Source: Liopterus haemorrhoidalis
Lineage: Eukaryota > Arthropoda > Insecta > Coleoptera > Dytiscidae
NCBI GenBank assembly: GCA_963971575.1
Contig: OZ020616.1
Span: 18,921,535 to 18,985,534 of the forward strand
Length of the DNA: 64,000 nucleotides
Reading direction: 5' to 3'
Shown here in pieces: positions 46,950 through 59,159 of the stretch. The translations under genes were made by a program, and so were the position numbers. Below the pieces are notes generated by a model. The model had not been told where the DNA came from. It saw only the letters and a list, made by a program, of their open reading frames with translations, and did no database searches. Position 1 is the first letter of the stretch. Each line of letters opens with the position of its first letter.

Positions 46950-48090
46950 TATTGCTTTTCAAAATATTCGCCTTTAAGATTTATACACTTTTGCATGCGT
47001 TCAAACCAATTCTCGAAACATTTTTTCCACTCTTAAGTTGTTATCTCAAAAAAATGGTTTTCGAAGTCTTCTTGAGGTGATGAAAATCGCTGTCCACGCC
47101 ACGCATTTTTTGTTTGACGTTGGAAAACAAACATAAATCGATATATCAGGTGAATACGGGCAATGAGATATTAATTCAATGTTTTTCTCCTTCAAATAAT
47201 CAATTGTTTGACGTGCTGTGTGGGAGCTTCCATTGTAATGATGAAGAATGATGCGACATTTTTGGTTGTTTTTCCTGATTTGGTCGCTGACTTCTGGCAA
47301 ACAAATTGTTATATACCATTCAGCATTAACTGTTCTCTGATCCTCTAAAGGATCGGGCCCCGCACCGGGCCCCACACCGGGCCCCGCGTCTGCTGAGGCC
47401 TCGCGTCTTTAGATTCCAGCACTGACTTTTGTAGAAAAGGTATTTCAGGAAAAATAAATCCAGCGCTCAACACCAGCCATCCAATTGTCCAATTGTATAT
47501 TTAACTCTGCATAGCGACGGCATGTAGTTTTGTTAATATAGGCCCCGCACGGATATCTTGCTCCGGGCCCCGCAAATTGTCGGGCCGGCTCTGTATCCAG
47601 TACAACCGAAGAAATAAGCGATCATTTTCTTGGAAGTGTTTCGTGAACGAACAACCTTTGTGGGTTTCGGTTCATCTTGGAAGACCCAAACAGTGGATTA
47701 TTGCTTAGTTTACGGTTCATATGAATAAATTCAAGTTTCTTTACCTATAACGATATTTTATACGGATTTTGTAGTGCGTAGGTTGAATTTTTTTAGTATT
47801 CTCTTAAACCAATCAACACGAGCGTTTTTTTGAGCTTCGGTCAAATTATGCGGAATCCATCGGGAACAGATCTTTTTCACAGCTAAACGTTCATGCAAAA
47901 TCGAATGTATTGCAATCTGCGATATACTAAAGGATGCTTCTATCTCATGGTAAGTCACATGCCGATCTTCTTCAATTCTGCGCACAGCATCGATGTTTTT
48001 TTGTATCATAACCGATTTTTGTCGACCTTGACGAGATTCATCACTGAAGGACGCACGACCACGACGAAATTCTGCAAACCAATTGTAAAC
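46950..48090 (-). pseudogene. mariner transposase, left copy
   Basis: Minus-strand frames read RRGRASFSDESRQGRQKS, ICSRWIPHNLTEAQKNARVD, then after the insert QTIDYLKEKNIELISHCPYS, the mariner DD34D C-terminal block (HHYN where HHDN is usual, so the second catalytic Asp is altered). Several stops and frameshifts and a 235-bp GGGCCCCGC-rich insertion break it. Confidence 0.85.
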
Positions 48091-48107
48091 AGAATCGTGG
48101 TCGTGCG

Positions 48108-48770
48108 TTCGTCAGTGATGAATCTCGTGAAGATCGCCAAAATCCGTTGTGATTCAAAAAAACATCGATGCTGTGCGCAGAATTGAAGAAGATCGGCATG
48201 TGACTTACCGTGAGATAGAGGCATCCCCTGGCATATCGCAGACTGCAATACATTCGATATTGCATGAACATCTAGCTGTAAAAAAGATCTGTTCCCGATG
48301 GATTCCACATCATTTGAGCCAAGGTCAAAAAAATACTATTGTAGATTGGTGTACGGGACCGCTAAAAGAAAACAACCTAGGCGCTGCAAAATTCGTGTAC
48401 AATATCGTTACAGGTGACGAAACTTGAATTTATTCATATGAACCGGAAACTAAGCAATAATCCACGGTTTGGGTCTTCCAAGATAAACCAAAACTCACAA
48501 AAGTTGTTCGTTCACGAAGCACTTTCAAGAAAATGATCCCTTGTTTCTTCGGTTGTACTGGACAGGTCGCAACTATTCCTTTAGAGTATCGGAGAACAGT
48601 TAATGCTGAATGATATACACTAATTTATTTTCCAGAAGTCATCGACAAAATCAGAAAAAACAACCAAAAACGTTTCATCATTCTTCATCATGACAATGCA
48701 AGCACCCACACTGCACGTCAAACAATTGATTTTTTGAAGGAGAAAAACATCGAATTAATGTCTCATTTAA
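48108..48770 (+). pseudogene. mariner transposase, right copy, first part
   Basis: Plus-strand frames read IQKNIDAVRRIEEDRHVTYR, CSRWIPHHLSQGQKNTIVDW and, further on, HHDNASTHTARQTIDFLKEK, so the second catalytic Asp is kept here. A TGA at about 48425 follows TGDET. A LINE insertion interrupts just after the codons for LMSH, and the rest continues at 53326-53560 (GEYFEKQ end). Confidence 0.85.
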
Positions 48771-49152
48771 TTTTTTTTTTTTTAATTTTTTCATTATTAT
48801 TAAAAACACATACATATATAAATACACGATAATTTAAACATTATTTCAACATGTTCATATGTACATATTATTTAAGAAATAACTTAATATATATTACATA
48901 GAGTTATTAATAACATAGCCCTTACGGACTAGACCCACAAAGAACAAAGTTCAGCGTGTGGTAACATTATTTAATTTAATAAAGAGGTTAAGGCAATTAC
49001 ATATTATGATATTGTATCAAAAAAATGAAAATCATGCATTCTGTAGAATTGTGGAATATAATGAGGAGAAAAGAAAATATATATATATGAAGAAAAATTA
49101 ATACAAAGTTTGTGTCCAAAGAAGTTGGCAATAAAAAATCAAAAATACATCA

Positions 49153-52045
49153 TTATGGAAAAAGGCTCTCGAGTTCAGAATCTGTTAATGAAAAAATCCA
49201 TTTTTTTATTATTATTTGGCTATTCCTGATGGTCAAAGTTAATACATTTGAATTTATATAATTAAAAAACATATTATGAACACGATGTAACAGATATCGA
49301 TAGTTACATTCCGATTTATGTTTTTTATGTTTAGATGGGATTGCTAGTTGTTTACTGTTACACCTAGTGGAATATTTATGATTAGGAAATTTCATAATAT
49401 TTGGATAGTTAATAGTGTATGTTGCTATTGCCATTATGTACAACTGATCAAATTTAAGTAGTAGTGTATCAGAAAATATTAAAATGGACTGATATAATAT
49501 ATGTTTAAAGGTCATAATTTTTAATATAGATTTTTGTAAAATATGAATATTCTTTATGTAATTATTAGTTGCTCCACCCCAACTTAATATACCATACTGT
49601 AAGACAGATTGAACAAGACCATAGTAAAATATTTTTAATTTATTAATTGGCAGTATTACTCTTAACTTTTTAAAAATATAAAAAGATTTTCTAAGACTAC
49701 TACAAATTTTGTCTATATGGTGATTCCATCTAAGAAAACAGTCAATAGTAACTCCTAAATATTTTATACGTTCCACTTTTGTTAATCTGTCACAGTAACA
49801 ATTAGTCTGGGCGCATTGATCATCATGAATAGAAAGAAAGTCAAAATTAGACTGGCTATTACTATAGCAAGAGAAAGACATGAAATGTGACTTGTGAACA
49901 TTTAGCGTTAGTTTGTTGACATTTAAATATTTTCTTATAATTGTCATATCTAACTCTGCCATCCTTCTAACTTCGTCCCATGAGTTGGCTTTACAAAATA
50001 AAGCCGTGTCATCTGCCTAAGTAATAATTTTAGAATGTAGTTTAAGTTGCATTAGATCGTTAATATAAAGGATAAAGAATAAAGGACCCAGCACTGTGCC
50101 TTGAGGAACGCCTCTTATCAAAGTCATTTCCGAGCTGGTATTATTAAATATTTTGGTCTTTTGTTTTCTATCGGAAAAATAACTTTTTACTAGGTTAAGT
50201 GCTAGGCCTCTTATCCCATATAATTCCAGTTTATGGAATAGCAACTCATGGTCGACAGTATCGAAGACCTTAGTCAAATCTAAAAAGGTGACGAGACATG
50301 GAAGGGAGTCATCTAAGGCTTCGTAGATATTGTTTGTTAACTTTGAAATTGCATCATTGGTTGATTTTCCTGGACGGAATCCAAACTGATTTTCAGACAA
50401 TAGAGAATTTAGCCTTATGAATGACAATAATTTTTTGCATATAACTTTTTCAAATATTTTACTAAAGTTACTTACTACAGAGATCGGTCTGTAATTACTT
50501 AAGCTTTCCTTATCTCCGTTTTTATAAATAGGAGTGAATACTGATTCTTTAAAAAGTTTCGGAAAATAACCATTCGAGAAACATAGATTAAATATATCAC
50601 ACAAGGTAGGGATAATACATATTGAAATAAATGTAATTAATTTGAAGTTAATTTTGTCGTTACCACGCGTTTTATTGTTTGAGAAACCCTGTATAATTTC
50701 ATATAATTCACTTTCTTCAACAGGAGTTAAGAATAATGATTTATCATTTCGTGATACATTTCCAACCAAAGATGAGTTTTTTTTTTATGCTATTAGACAA
50801 CTCTTCCCCAATATTAATTAAATATTTGTTAAACTCGTTACTTAACTGATTTGTATCTGTTATTAATTGTCCATTCATTTTAATATTTTTTATATTATTT
50901 TTATTTTTTGTTTCCTTGTTAAGATATTCGTTAGCTACGTTCCATAAGTTTTTGGGTTTAGAGTTATTATTAATTTTTTTACTGAAATAGTTATTTTTAG
51001 CTTTATTAATTAGAATGTATTTGTTTTCTATAATGATTATATAACTGTTTAATTTTGGAATCACAGGGGTCAATTTTCATAGCTAAATATAATTTATCTC
51101 TAATATTTATGGATTTAACCAAACCTTTACTTATCCAAGAAGCACGCTTACGGGTTTTACTGTTAAAATGGCGATTTGTGGTAGAGTTGTCTATAGCATC
51201 TTTAATTGTGGCTACAATTTTTTTTACATATATATCTACATTTGTGTTTTTTACTATATTCCAATCTATATTTTTCATTCTGACAGCAAGATGATCATAA
51301 TTAATTATAGGACAATCGAAGTTTTTTCTATTATTTTCATTAGTTTCATCGACTTTATCCTCTATGTTAAATAATAGCAAAACTGGATCATGATCACTAA
51401 TTTTTGATTTAAATATTATCGGAAAATTTTTATTATTATCTAAATGTGATCGAACAAAAAAGTGGTCAATACAGCTTTTGTAAGTTCTTGTGTATTTATT
51501 AATGTAGGAATTAAAGCCATGAAAAGATAATAGATTAAGATATTTGAACTTTATGTCACCATAATTATTAGATAAACTTAGAATGTCTATATTTATATCG
51601 CCACAGAATATTTCTGTCCTTTTTCTACAAAAAGATTGTAAGTAAGTATTTAAATTTACAATAAACTCATCATTATTATATGCAGGTGTAATAGCAAATA
51701 TTTCATTGTTGATGTTACATTCAATTCGTAAAAAGTGAAAATTATTTATGATATGGATGTCGACGGTATGTTTATTTTTTTTATTAATATATACTAATAC
51801 TCCATCATTTTGATTATATTTGCTATTATTAAAATATATATCATAATCCTCCAAATTATATAAATCTGTATCATTAATAAATCTAGTTTCGGTACAAATA
51901 ATAATATCGAAATTGCAATTAAGTTGTCATAAGAGTTTTTTGAGGGCATCTAGATTTTTTTCTAAACTTCTTATATTGCTATGAAAAACATTGAATGTTT
52001 TAATTTTATAAAAGTTATTTGAATAATTATCATTAAATTAATTTA
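49153..52045 (-). pseudogene. LINE ORF2 (endonuclease and reverse transcriptase)
   Basis: Order: FHSNIRSLEKNLDALKKLL, a stop, then the APE-type endonuclease with CTETRF, FCGDINID and KISDHDPVLLL; a linker; the reverse transcriptase with NYRPISVVSNFSKIFEKV, NQFGFRPGKSTNDAI and GVPQGTVLGPLFFILYINDL. At the catalytic box the Tyr codon before ADD is TAG (about 50018). The thumb and C-terminus follow to 49153. At least two frameshifts (near 51040 and 50755) also occur, so this copy is dead. Confidence 0.88.
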
Positions 52046-52268
52046 TATTATTAATTATATTGGTATTAATTTCGGTTTCTTCCAATTCACTTACAAATTC
52101 AAAATCCATAAAGAAAATAAAAGAAAATATTGAAATACAAAGCTTAGATAAAAATAAATTTACAACAGTGGCGTACCTGAGAAGTTTAAGTTTAAAGGAC
52201 CTCAAAAGATTGTTTATTTTCTACATCGGTTTTCATGTGTTTTATGATGTCTTCTTCGCTGTGTATCC

Positions 52269-53032
52269 TCAGGACCGGACTGTTGTTATTTTTTCTAATA
52301 AGAAGTTTATTATCCTTGAACCAGACAAATTGGAAGTTTGAATTTTTTGATTCGATTCTCTAGCTAAACGGTATAAATTTCTGTAATAAGGCGACATATT
52401 TTCATTAAAATACAGCATTGTTCCTAAAGAGTTGCCAGAGAAGGAATTATCCGTAACGCAGAATCTCTTCTTCTCTATAAACATGTTTCTTGCAGTTCTA
52501 GAAGCGAATTGGGCAATAATTACGCGAGGTTTATCATTTTGTTTAGTTCCTAAACGATGTACAACATCAATATCTACGTTTGCCACAGGAAGTTGCATCT
52601 TTTCTGATAATTTAAGAATCATATTCTTGCAATCTTCATTTTCTACTTCATGAAGTCCGTGAATCTCAAGGTTGTTGTTTCACGAATACTGTTCGGTAAA
52701 GTGAAATTTTTCCGTTAAGTTTTGTATCTTTTTTTCGTTTTTTATGTTAGTAATTTTTAAATTTGTAACTTCTTTGTTCAGTTCTTCGATATGTGATTTT
52801 TGTCGATAATCGCGTCATATTGTGAAGAAATGAATTTCACACTTTTTTCTAACTCAACAATTGTTTCACTTACATTCGGTAACAGTTGAAGTTTTTTGTT
52901 GATATCTTCTAAATGTTTTTTTATGTCCTTCATTTCTTGTTGACATGAACATTTAGTTGGTGTTGAATCTGAGTTAGACTTCGACGAGCCGCTCCTGGTG
53001 TCAGGTTTCTTCCGTACTTGATCGTTTTGCAT
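52269..53032 (-). pseudogene. LINE ORF1 (coiled coil plus RRM-like)
   Basis: The start MQNDQVRKKPDTRSGSSKSN is followed by a Cys pair (CSCQ) and a coiled coil (DIKKHLEDINKKLQLLPNV). The second part, VHRLGTKQNDKPRVIIAQF, matches the RNA-binding ORF1 of CR1/L2-type LINEs. A frameshift near 52790 and a TGA near 52678, just before NNNLEIHGLHE, break it. Confidence 0.8.
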
Positions 53033-53619
53033 TGTGTCACTGGTTTAGGTTCGCTTGGACACGTTTGTGTTCTAAATATCGTAATATAGAACAAATTTGA
53101 TTTTTTTAAATGTTTTAATTTTGATGTTTATTTAAAAATATCAGTAGTAGACCGCACTTTTAACCAAAAAAACAATTCACTGTGCGAAGAAAAATATTAG
53201 GATTCGCTCGATGTATATTTCGATTGAACTTAATTTAACTTCACATTTATTTTCGATAAAAACTACAGAGCAAAATTAACACGTGCCACACCTCTTAATG
53301 TAGAAATATAAAAATGAACATTGCCCGTAGTCACCTGATTTATCCCCGAACGACTTTTTTTTGTTCCTCAATGTCAAACAAAAATGCGTGGACAGCGATT
53401 TTCATCACTTCAAGAAGCTGTTGAAGACTTCGCAAACCATGGTTTTGAGATACCAACTTCAGAGTAGAAAAATTGTTTCGAGAATTGGTTTGAACGCCTG
53501 CAAAAGTATATAAATCTTAAAGGTGAATATTTTGAAAAGCAATAAAACAGTTTGTTCCAAATTTTTATTTTTATTTCTTAGTTTTTGTAAAAACTTAAAA
53601 GGTATCCCTCGTATGTACG

Positions 53620-53850
53620 TCTTTATTAAACTCCAAGGTTTTTGCCTCTACTTGTCTTACAGAACTATATTGTTGACGTAGCTTTTTCCGGTCGGAAACC
53701 ACAATGGTGATTGCTGATAACTCTTTTTGATAATGCGTATAATTTGGACGATAAGGAATAATTTGTATGCTGTGTTTATTGCGATACTCCTCTATAATTC
53801 GAGCAGATTAGCAGGATTAGCTCTTGTGGATGGAACATATTACTTCTTTG
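53620..53850 (-). pseudogene. RTE-type LINE reverse transcriptase fragment
   Basis: Shifted minus-strand frames read SNYRGVS, NTAYKLF, NHHCGFRPEKATSTI and SSVRQVEAKTLEFNKDV, the conserved run of RTE-like RTs (QCGFRPGRST...LRQ). The fragment stops exactly at the mariner right end (53611), so the mariner inserted here. The other flank at 46882 shows no RTE sequence. Confidence 0.65.
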
Positions 53851-54065
53851 CTTAATTGATCTGGTAATTAAATTCTTCTTTCTATATAGTATCTACTAAC
53901 GTGGATTTTATTACTAAAGCCTGTTCTACATGGTACTTCATTTGTATTTTATTTTCTTTTTTCTTTGACTAGAATTTGTTAAAGCTGTAATCCACTTTAT
54001 TTCCCCATTTTTCGGTAGAGTGAAGTTCATACATATATCAGTTCACTGAAAATTTTCGACAGTAT

Positions 54066-54247
54066 AATCAGTCTCAATTTGTAATACGAAACTAAATCTG
54101 GTTACTTTGGTGACTGTTGTGGTGTAAACAGACTTTGGCGTATCCGTATGAACCAATACTATGATAATATTATAAATGTATTGTCAATATACAACATAAA
54201 AAATGAACTTTTCCTGTTAGTTTCGTATTACAAAATGAGACAGATAA
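54066..54247. mobile_element. Small MITE, TCTCATTTTGTAATACG ends
   Basis: The left CAGTCTCAATTTGTAATACG and the right inverse CGTATTACAAAATGAGACAG form TIRs of about 30 bp. An orphan end of the same family is at about 44787. Confidence 0.75.
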
Positions 54248-54472
54248 TACCAGTTTTAAAACAAAAATATATTATTTACATTGTTTAAATAAATTTTAGG
54301 TTGGGATCAGTTAGGTTCAGTAATAATCTTCTTCTGAACATTGCTCTTCTCAAAATTATTTTCACGTTCCTTATGCGCATTCAATATTCATTTAATACAT
54401 TAATATGATTAAAAAATAATACTAGCTAGGTAACCAAGTTACCATTTTAGATTAGACAAAATTACTTATATA

Positions 54473-54823
54473 AAGTCTGTTCCAAACGGTTCGGCGGAAC
54501 TAGATTTTGCAATCTAGTTACTTTTATCTTTTAAATCGTGCTTTTCAGCCGTTTTGTTTAAAATGTAATTTTCTTTATTTTTTGTTTTTTCGTGTCATTC
54601 TTAATACAAATTTCCCATTTATTTATTTTTTTGTCATTAAAATATGTAAAAAAAATAATTTAATTTTGACACACGGCATTCGTTTCCATGGTTTCATTGT
54701 TGGAATTTTAAATTTTGACATTCCAACGTGAAAAATGAAATAACCCAAGCTAGGTCTTTTCTCGTGACAACCTAAAAGAACGAAATTTCCATTTAGTTCC
54801 GCCTAACCGTTTGGAACAGACTG
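54473..54823. mobile_element. CAGTCTGTTCCAAACGG MITE, second copy
   Basis: The ends AAGTCTGTTCCAAACGGTTC and inverse are flanked by TA. It matches 38134-38541, with an internal deletion of about 55 bp. Both copies share an open frame by descent, but the differences do not favour coding. Confidence 0.9.
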
Positions 54824-54961
54824 TACATTCCTTTATTATGAAAGGGATAAAATATTATTATTATTATTACAATAAGAGCTGAAGCCAAATGGCTTATTAA
54901 CTCAAAATATATATAAAACAAAACAAAAAATACAAAATATAAATATTGCAGAGTGAAAATA

Positions 54962-55513
54962 AAGGGTGATCCAAATTGGACATCGGGATTTGAATTGCGC
55001 GCCATTTTCGTTCAGCGAATGGAAGTTTACATTTTTACAGTTGGTATTTACACACATTGCAAATTCATCATGGCGCGTTCAGGATGGAGCCACATGTCAC
55101 ACAGCACGTGAAACACTCACTTTATTTCAAACCAAATTTCCTGGTCATGTTGTCTCTCAGAGAGGTGACATCAATTGGCCAGCGAGGTCTTGCGATCTAA
55201 CCCCATTAGACTTTTTTCTCTGGGGCTATTTGAAGGAAAGGGTCTATGTCAACAAGCCTGCTACGATTCCAGAACTAAAAGAGAACAACAGACGTGCAAT
55301 TGCTGAAATCTAACCGCATTTGTTGGAAACGATTACGGAAAACTTCGCTAAAAGAATAGTATCATGTCAGCGGAGTCGTGGAGGGCATTTGGCCGACATC
55401 ATTTTTCATAAATAATTGTCAAGTCTGTACTTTACGCTAATAACTTCGAATTTTTCCAATATGTTGTATATTATTCCAAAAACAAATCCTAGAGTCCAAA
55501 CTGGATCAACCTT
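54962..55513 (+). mobile_element. Internally deleted mariner-like element
   Basis: The ends AAGGGTGATCCAAATTGGAC and inverse (GTCCAAACTGGATCAACCTT) are flanked by TA. The transposase remnant (about 55070-55411) reads VQDGATCHTARETLTLFQTK, DINWPARSCDLTPLDFFLWG and RSRGGHLADIIFHK, with a TAA after RRAIAEI. The N-terminal half is deleted, so the left TIR is joined to the C-terminal part. Confidence 0.88.
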
Positions 55514-55515
55514 TA

Positions 55516-56610
55516 TATTACTATATAGTTTTTATTCGAAAATGGGTGAAATTTTGGCCTTGAAAGAAGTAATAGTCGGAGCCAAAATAGTATCTTCAGA
55601 GAGAGAGTTTCATAATTCAAAGACACGGTTGGACAGGAAGTTTTCCCTATTTTGCTTCTTGTAGATCTCGTGTTCTAGTTTCAGTCTATGTCCACGCGTT
55701 GCTCTGTTGAGACTGAGTGTATATAGTGTGGACATATCTGTTGAGAATTTGCCAGCGGTGATGCAATACATCTGGATAAGGTCTCCACAAGATCTGCGCT
55801 GGGTAAGGGTCGGCAAGTTCAAAACTTCAAGGCGTTCTTCATAACGGAGATGTCGAAGTTCTGAAGGCATACGCGTAGCTCGTCGTTGAACTCCTTCAAG
55901 AAGAAGGACACGTCATGCTGCAAATACGGCGACCAAACAACAAAAGCATGTTCCAAGTGTGGGCGAATATATGTGGTATAGATTTTAGGAAAAAGAACAG
56001 GAGAAAGTTTGGAGAAGAATTTGTGAACTATGCAAAGGAGAGTATTAGCTTTCTTCACTATTTTTGTAATGTGCGGAGACCACTCGAGATTACTGTTTAT
56101 AGTAACACCCAGATCAATAACTTCGTTGACTTGTTGTATCATTGCGTTGCCAATAAAGTATGATAACTGTGGATTGTCCTTACCTATATGAAGACTGCAG
56201 CATTTGGTTGTGTTCAGTGGTAGGAGCCAGTCTTCACACCAGGCAACGATTTCGTTAATCTTGCTGAATTGAAGAATGCTGGCTGATTTCTTCATATATT
56301 TTAAGATCGTCGACGTACATTTGGTGACTGCTTTGTAAATTGGTGGTTAGATTAGCAACGTAAATTAAAAATAGAATCGGACTAATCACTGTTCTTTGGG
56401 GACACCGCTGGTGACAGGAAGTGAGGTTGGAAGTTCAAATCCTACTCTAACTCTGAACGATCTGTTACTCAAAAATGCCCTGATCCAGCTAAGTAGGCTA
56501 CCGCTTATGCCAAATTGTTTGAGTTTAAGAAAAAGTTTATTATGTGGAACCTTATCAAACATTGCAATTGTTATACGTGCAATACAAACTGCTCCCACAT
56601 GTTAACAGGC
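55516..56610 (-). pseudogene. 5'-truncated LINE reverse transcriptase
   Basis: Minus-strand frames: FDKVPHNKLFLKLKQFGISG, LPVTSGVPKEQ, then a frameshift, MYVDDLKIYEEISQHSS with an intact YVDD box, VAWCEDWLLPLNTTKCCSLH and YIRPHLEHAFVVWSPYLQHD. The 5' end, including the endonuclease, is missing. The 3' end abuts the mariner-like element at 55513. Confidence 0.85.
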
Positions 56611-57440
56611 GAAGGATTATATCGCCGTAAATCAATAGGTTTAGAAAACAAAATATTTGAAAACAGTTCAGCCGTGATAATATTACACCACCAATATGCG
56701 AATAGCCGACAGAAACCCAATACCTTCTAAGTTAGGTAATTTGTAGAGATTATTTTTGTGTGTATATATAATTTCAAACCTGTTTTTTCTCTTAGTTTTA
56801 TTCAACTACTGAGGATGGCTACTTCGTCGTATAGTGACAATAAAATAATTTGTGAAGTAAAGAATCTCTTTAAGTTTACCTTATCCTAAACTTCACGTTA
56901 ACTCAACAATTAATATTTGCATAAATTGCTTAATTACTTTCATTAAATGAATAAGTAATAATTAAAAAACAGTATATATAATTTATATTAAGTTACGTGT
57001 TTTAATAGGAACCTGAAGATATCATTTTCCCAATCCAAAACAAGATCTGGAAAGGTTTCATAAATCGGCCAAGATTATATTTGGAAATGAAAGTTCCAAT
57101 ACAGAATCTATTAGTATTACATGTTTTATTGTTAAATGGTGGACTGTAAAAAATAATATCATAAATGGAAAATGGGAAATAAATATAAAAATAAAATATA
57201 AATATTTTCTAAATTTTTTAAATTTTTTTTATAAATCAGGAAACTTACTATCTGACCTCAGTTGTATACAATGACCGTAAAGCAAGACTCATGTGAGTTC
57301 AACTCCTGCTTATGTCAAATAATTTATACAAATTACAGGTTCTGCTTAGCCGTTCGCAAGCGGAAATAAACTGTAGGTGCCTTTCTGTGTACGCTAAAAA
57401 ATTGACATAATACTGACCATATTAGTCTTGAATGTACATA
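56611..57440 (+). other. AT-rich sequence with nothing recognised
   Basis: No paired termini or coding sequence identified. A long AT-rich run lies at about 57160-57240. Confidence 0.45.
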
Positions 57441-57689
57441 CGAGGTCTGTTCAGAAAATAACCGAACATTTTGAATTACGCGCCATAGTAATATGCGGTT
57501 GGCAGCATTGCGTTGGGCATAACCTCCTCTGTAACCACATGTTCTTGGATTGTTGATATCTCGTTTAGTTTTCGTGATATTATTATTTGAGTGCAACCTG
57601 TTAAGTGTTAGTGGCGATTTTTGGAAAGTGCGATTTTCTGGAGCAACGATGCAACGTAAAATTTTGCGTGAAACTGGGGAAAACTCATT

Positions 57690-58160
57690 TTCATTTTAGT
57701 TTCAGTTTTTTTGACTTGTTCAAGGAGTTGTCGACAAACGTCCACTCGATTTTCTTCCTGTTCTTCGGTCATCAAACGAGGAACAAATTTAACTGCAACT
57801 CGTTGCATGTTCAATTTTTCAGTCAAAATTTCATGGCATAACCCAGTTAATATCTTTTGCAATTTCTCTGACAGTCAATCGGCGATTAGCACGCACCAGA
57901 TCGTTGATTTTCTGAACGTGGGAGTCATCAGTTTAAGTCGAAGGTCTTCCTGGTCGAGGATCATCTTTAATTGACTGACGACTACGTTTAAATCGTGAAA
58001 ACCATTCGTAACATTCCGTACGACCCAGAGCATCATCTCCGTAAGCTTGTTTCAAAAGTTGAAACGTTTTCCCCAGTTTCACACGAAATTGTACGTTGCA
58101 TCGTTGCTCCAGAAAATCGCATATTTCAAAAATCGTCACTAACACGTCAACACGTTGCAC
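57690..58160 (-). pseudogene. mariner transposase N-terminal half
   Basis: It reads FLEQRCNVQFRVKLGKTFQL, AYGDDALGRTECYEWFSRF, RQSIKDDPRPGRPST and then, through stops, INDLVRANRRLTVREIAKDI, the paired helix-turn-helix region of mariner transposases. It ends where the opposing copy begins near 57680. No DDD residues are present. Confidence 0.85.
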
Positions 58161-58224
58161 CCAAATAACAATATCACGAAAACTAAACGCGATATCAACA
58201 ATCCAAGAGCATGTGGTTACAGAG

Positions 58225-59159
58225 CAAGATTATTAAAGTAAAGGTTGACTCGTAACTTCTGACCAATCAGAGCGTGAGAGGGAATACGTTACACGTATGC
58301 GAAGTTCAAACTAGCATGCAGAATTAAAATAGATGTTGCACATTTTTAAATATTTTTATTGACTATTTTCATAATCGATATTTATTTCAAGACAGTTCTA
58401 CTGAATACATTATAAATAAAAACCTCAGGAAATTTTATGCTGATTTATATCAAATTTAAGGTGATGGGTATTTGTATTAGTTAATAAATATATAACAATA
58501 AAATCGAATGCAAATATAAATTTAGGTATATTTAAATAAAAATAGAAAAACAAATTGCTATAATAATATAGTAATTAATAAAGTTGGAGGTTATATCTGT
58601 TTTTAAAAACGGCTGGATATATTTTAACGAAATTGGTACAATAGAGTAGAACCAGGATTCAAATATAGGCATGGTATCTCAAAATTTTCATTCTTAGGGG
58701 GCGTTTGTGGATTAAAACTGGTACTAAAAAACTTAAAATATTTCCTTTATAAACAGAACTATCTTAATAGAAAAAACTATACAATAAAAATGTTTGTAAC
58801 AAAACAAATATTATTTGTTCTATGCATTTTGGGGACACCCTAAAACTAAAATATTGTAATATTTCCCTTATTATTCTCTTCACATCAAAAATTAATGTAA
58901 GAAAATTTATTTAGAACGAAGAAACATTCCTTTTGAAGAAAAAACAATTTAAAACAAGTAGAAAATCAAAAAAAAATAACGATATTTTGATATTTATAGC
59001 CAAAAATCAAACTTCACGTTTATATAACATATTATTTTATTATATAACATATACGATAAAGAAAGACTGACGTCCTGTTAGTATACGGATGACGCGTAGC
59101 ATCTCTATTAACCACCACCACTACAAGTTACGAGACAACTTTATACTTTAATAATCTGG
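58225..59159. mobile_element. 935-bp MITE with 9-bp duplication, complete copy
   Basis: The ends CAAGATTATTAAAGTAAAGG and the inverse of CTTTAATAATCTGG match. GTTACAGAG lies on both sides (58216-58224 and 59160-59168). The duplication belongs to the surrounding mariner 5' region, which reads on normally. A 9-bp duplication suggests a Mutator-like family. Partial copies are at 17135-18880 and 29691. Confidence 0.9.

Larger units (their letters stand above)
48771..53325 (-). mobile_element. Near full-length CR1/jockey-group LINE
   Basis: The element is on the minus strand: ORF1 (53032-52269), ORF2 (about 52045-49153), 3' UTR and a poly-A tail seen as T at 48772-48785. It sits inside the right mariner copy, whose sequence resumes at CATTGCCCG (53323). 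Only CAT is clearly shared at the two junctions, so the target duplication is short or eroded. Clade assignment is tentative. Confidence 0.85.
46883..53611. mobile_element. Palindromic mariner with two 3' ends
   Basis: The outer ends CGAGGGCTACATTTTAAG and inverse (ACTTAAAAGGTATCCCTCG) are flanked by TA. The left half (to about 48090) holds mariner in minus orientation and the right half holds the same mariner in plus orientation. They meet head to head near 48105, at CACGACCACGAC and GTGGTCGTGCG. The N-terminal start and 5' TIR are missing from both. The right half is split by a LINE at 48771-53325, the left by a GC-rich insert at about 47353-47588. Confidence 0.85.
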
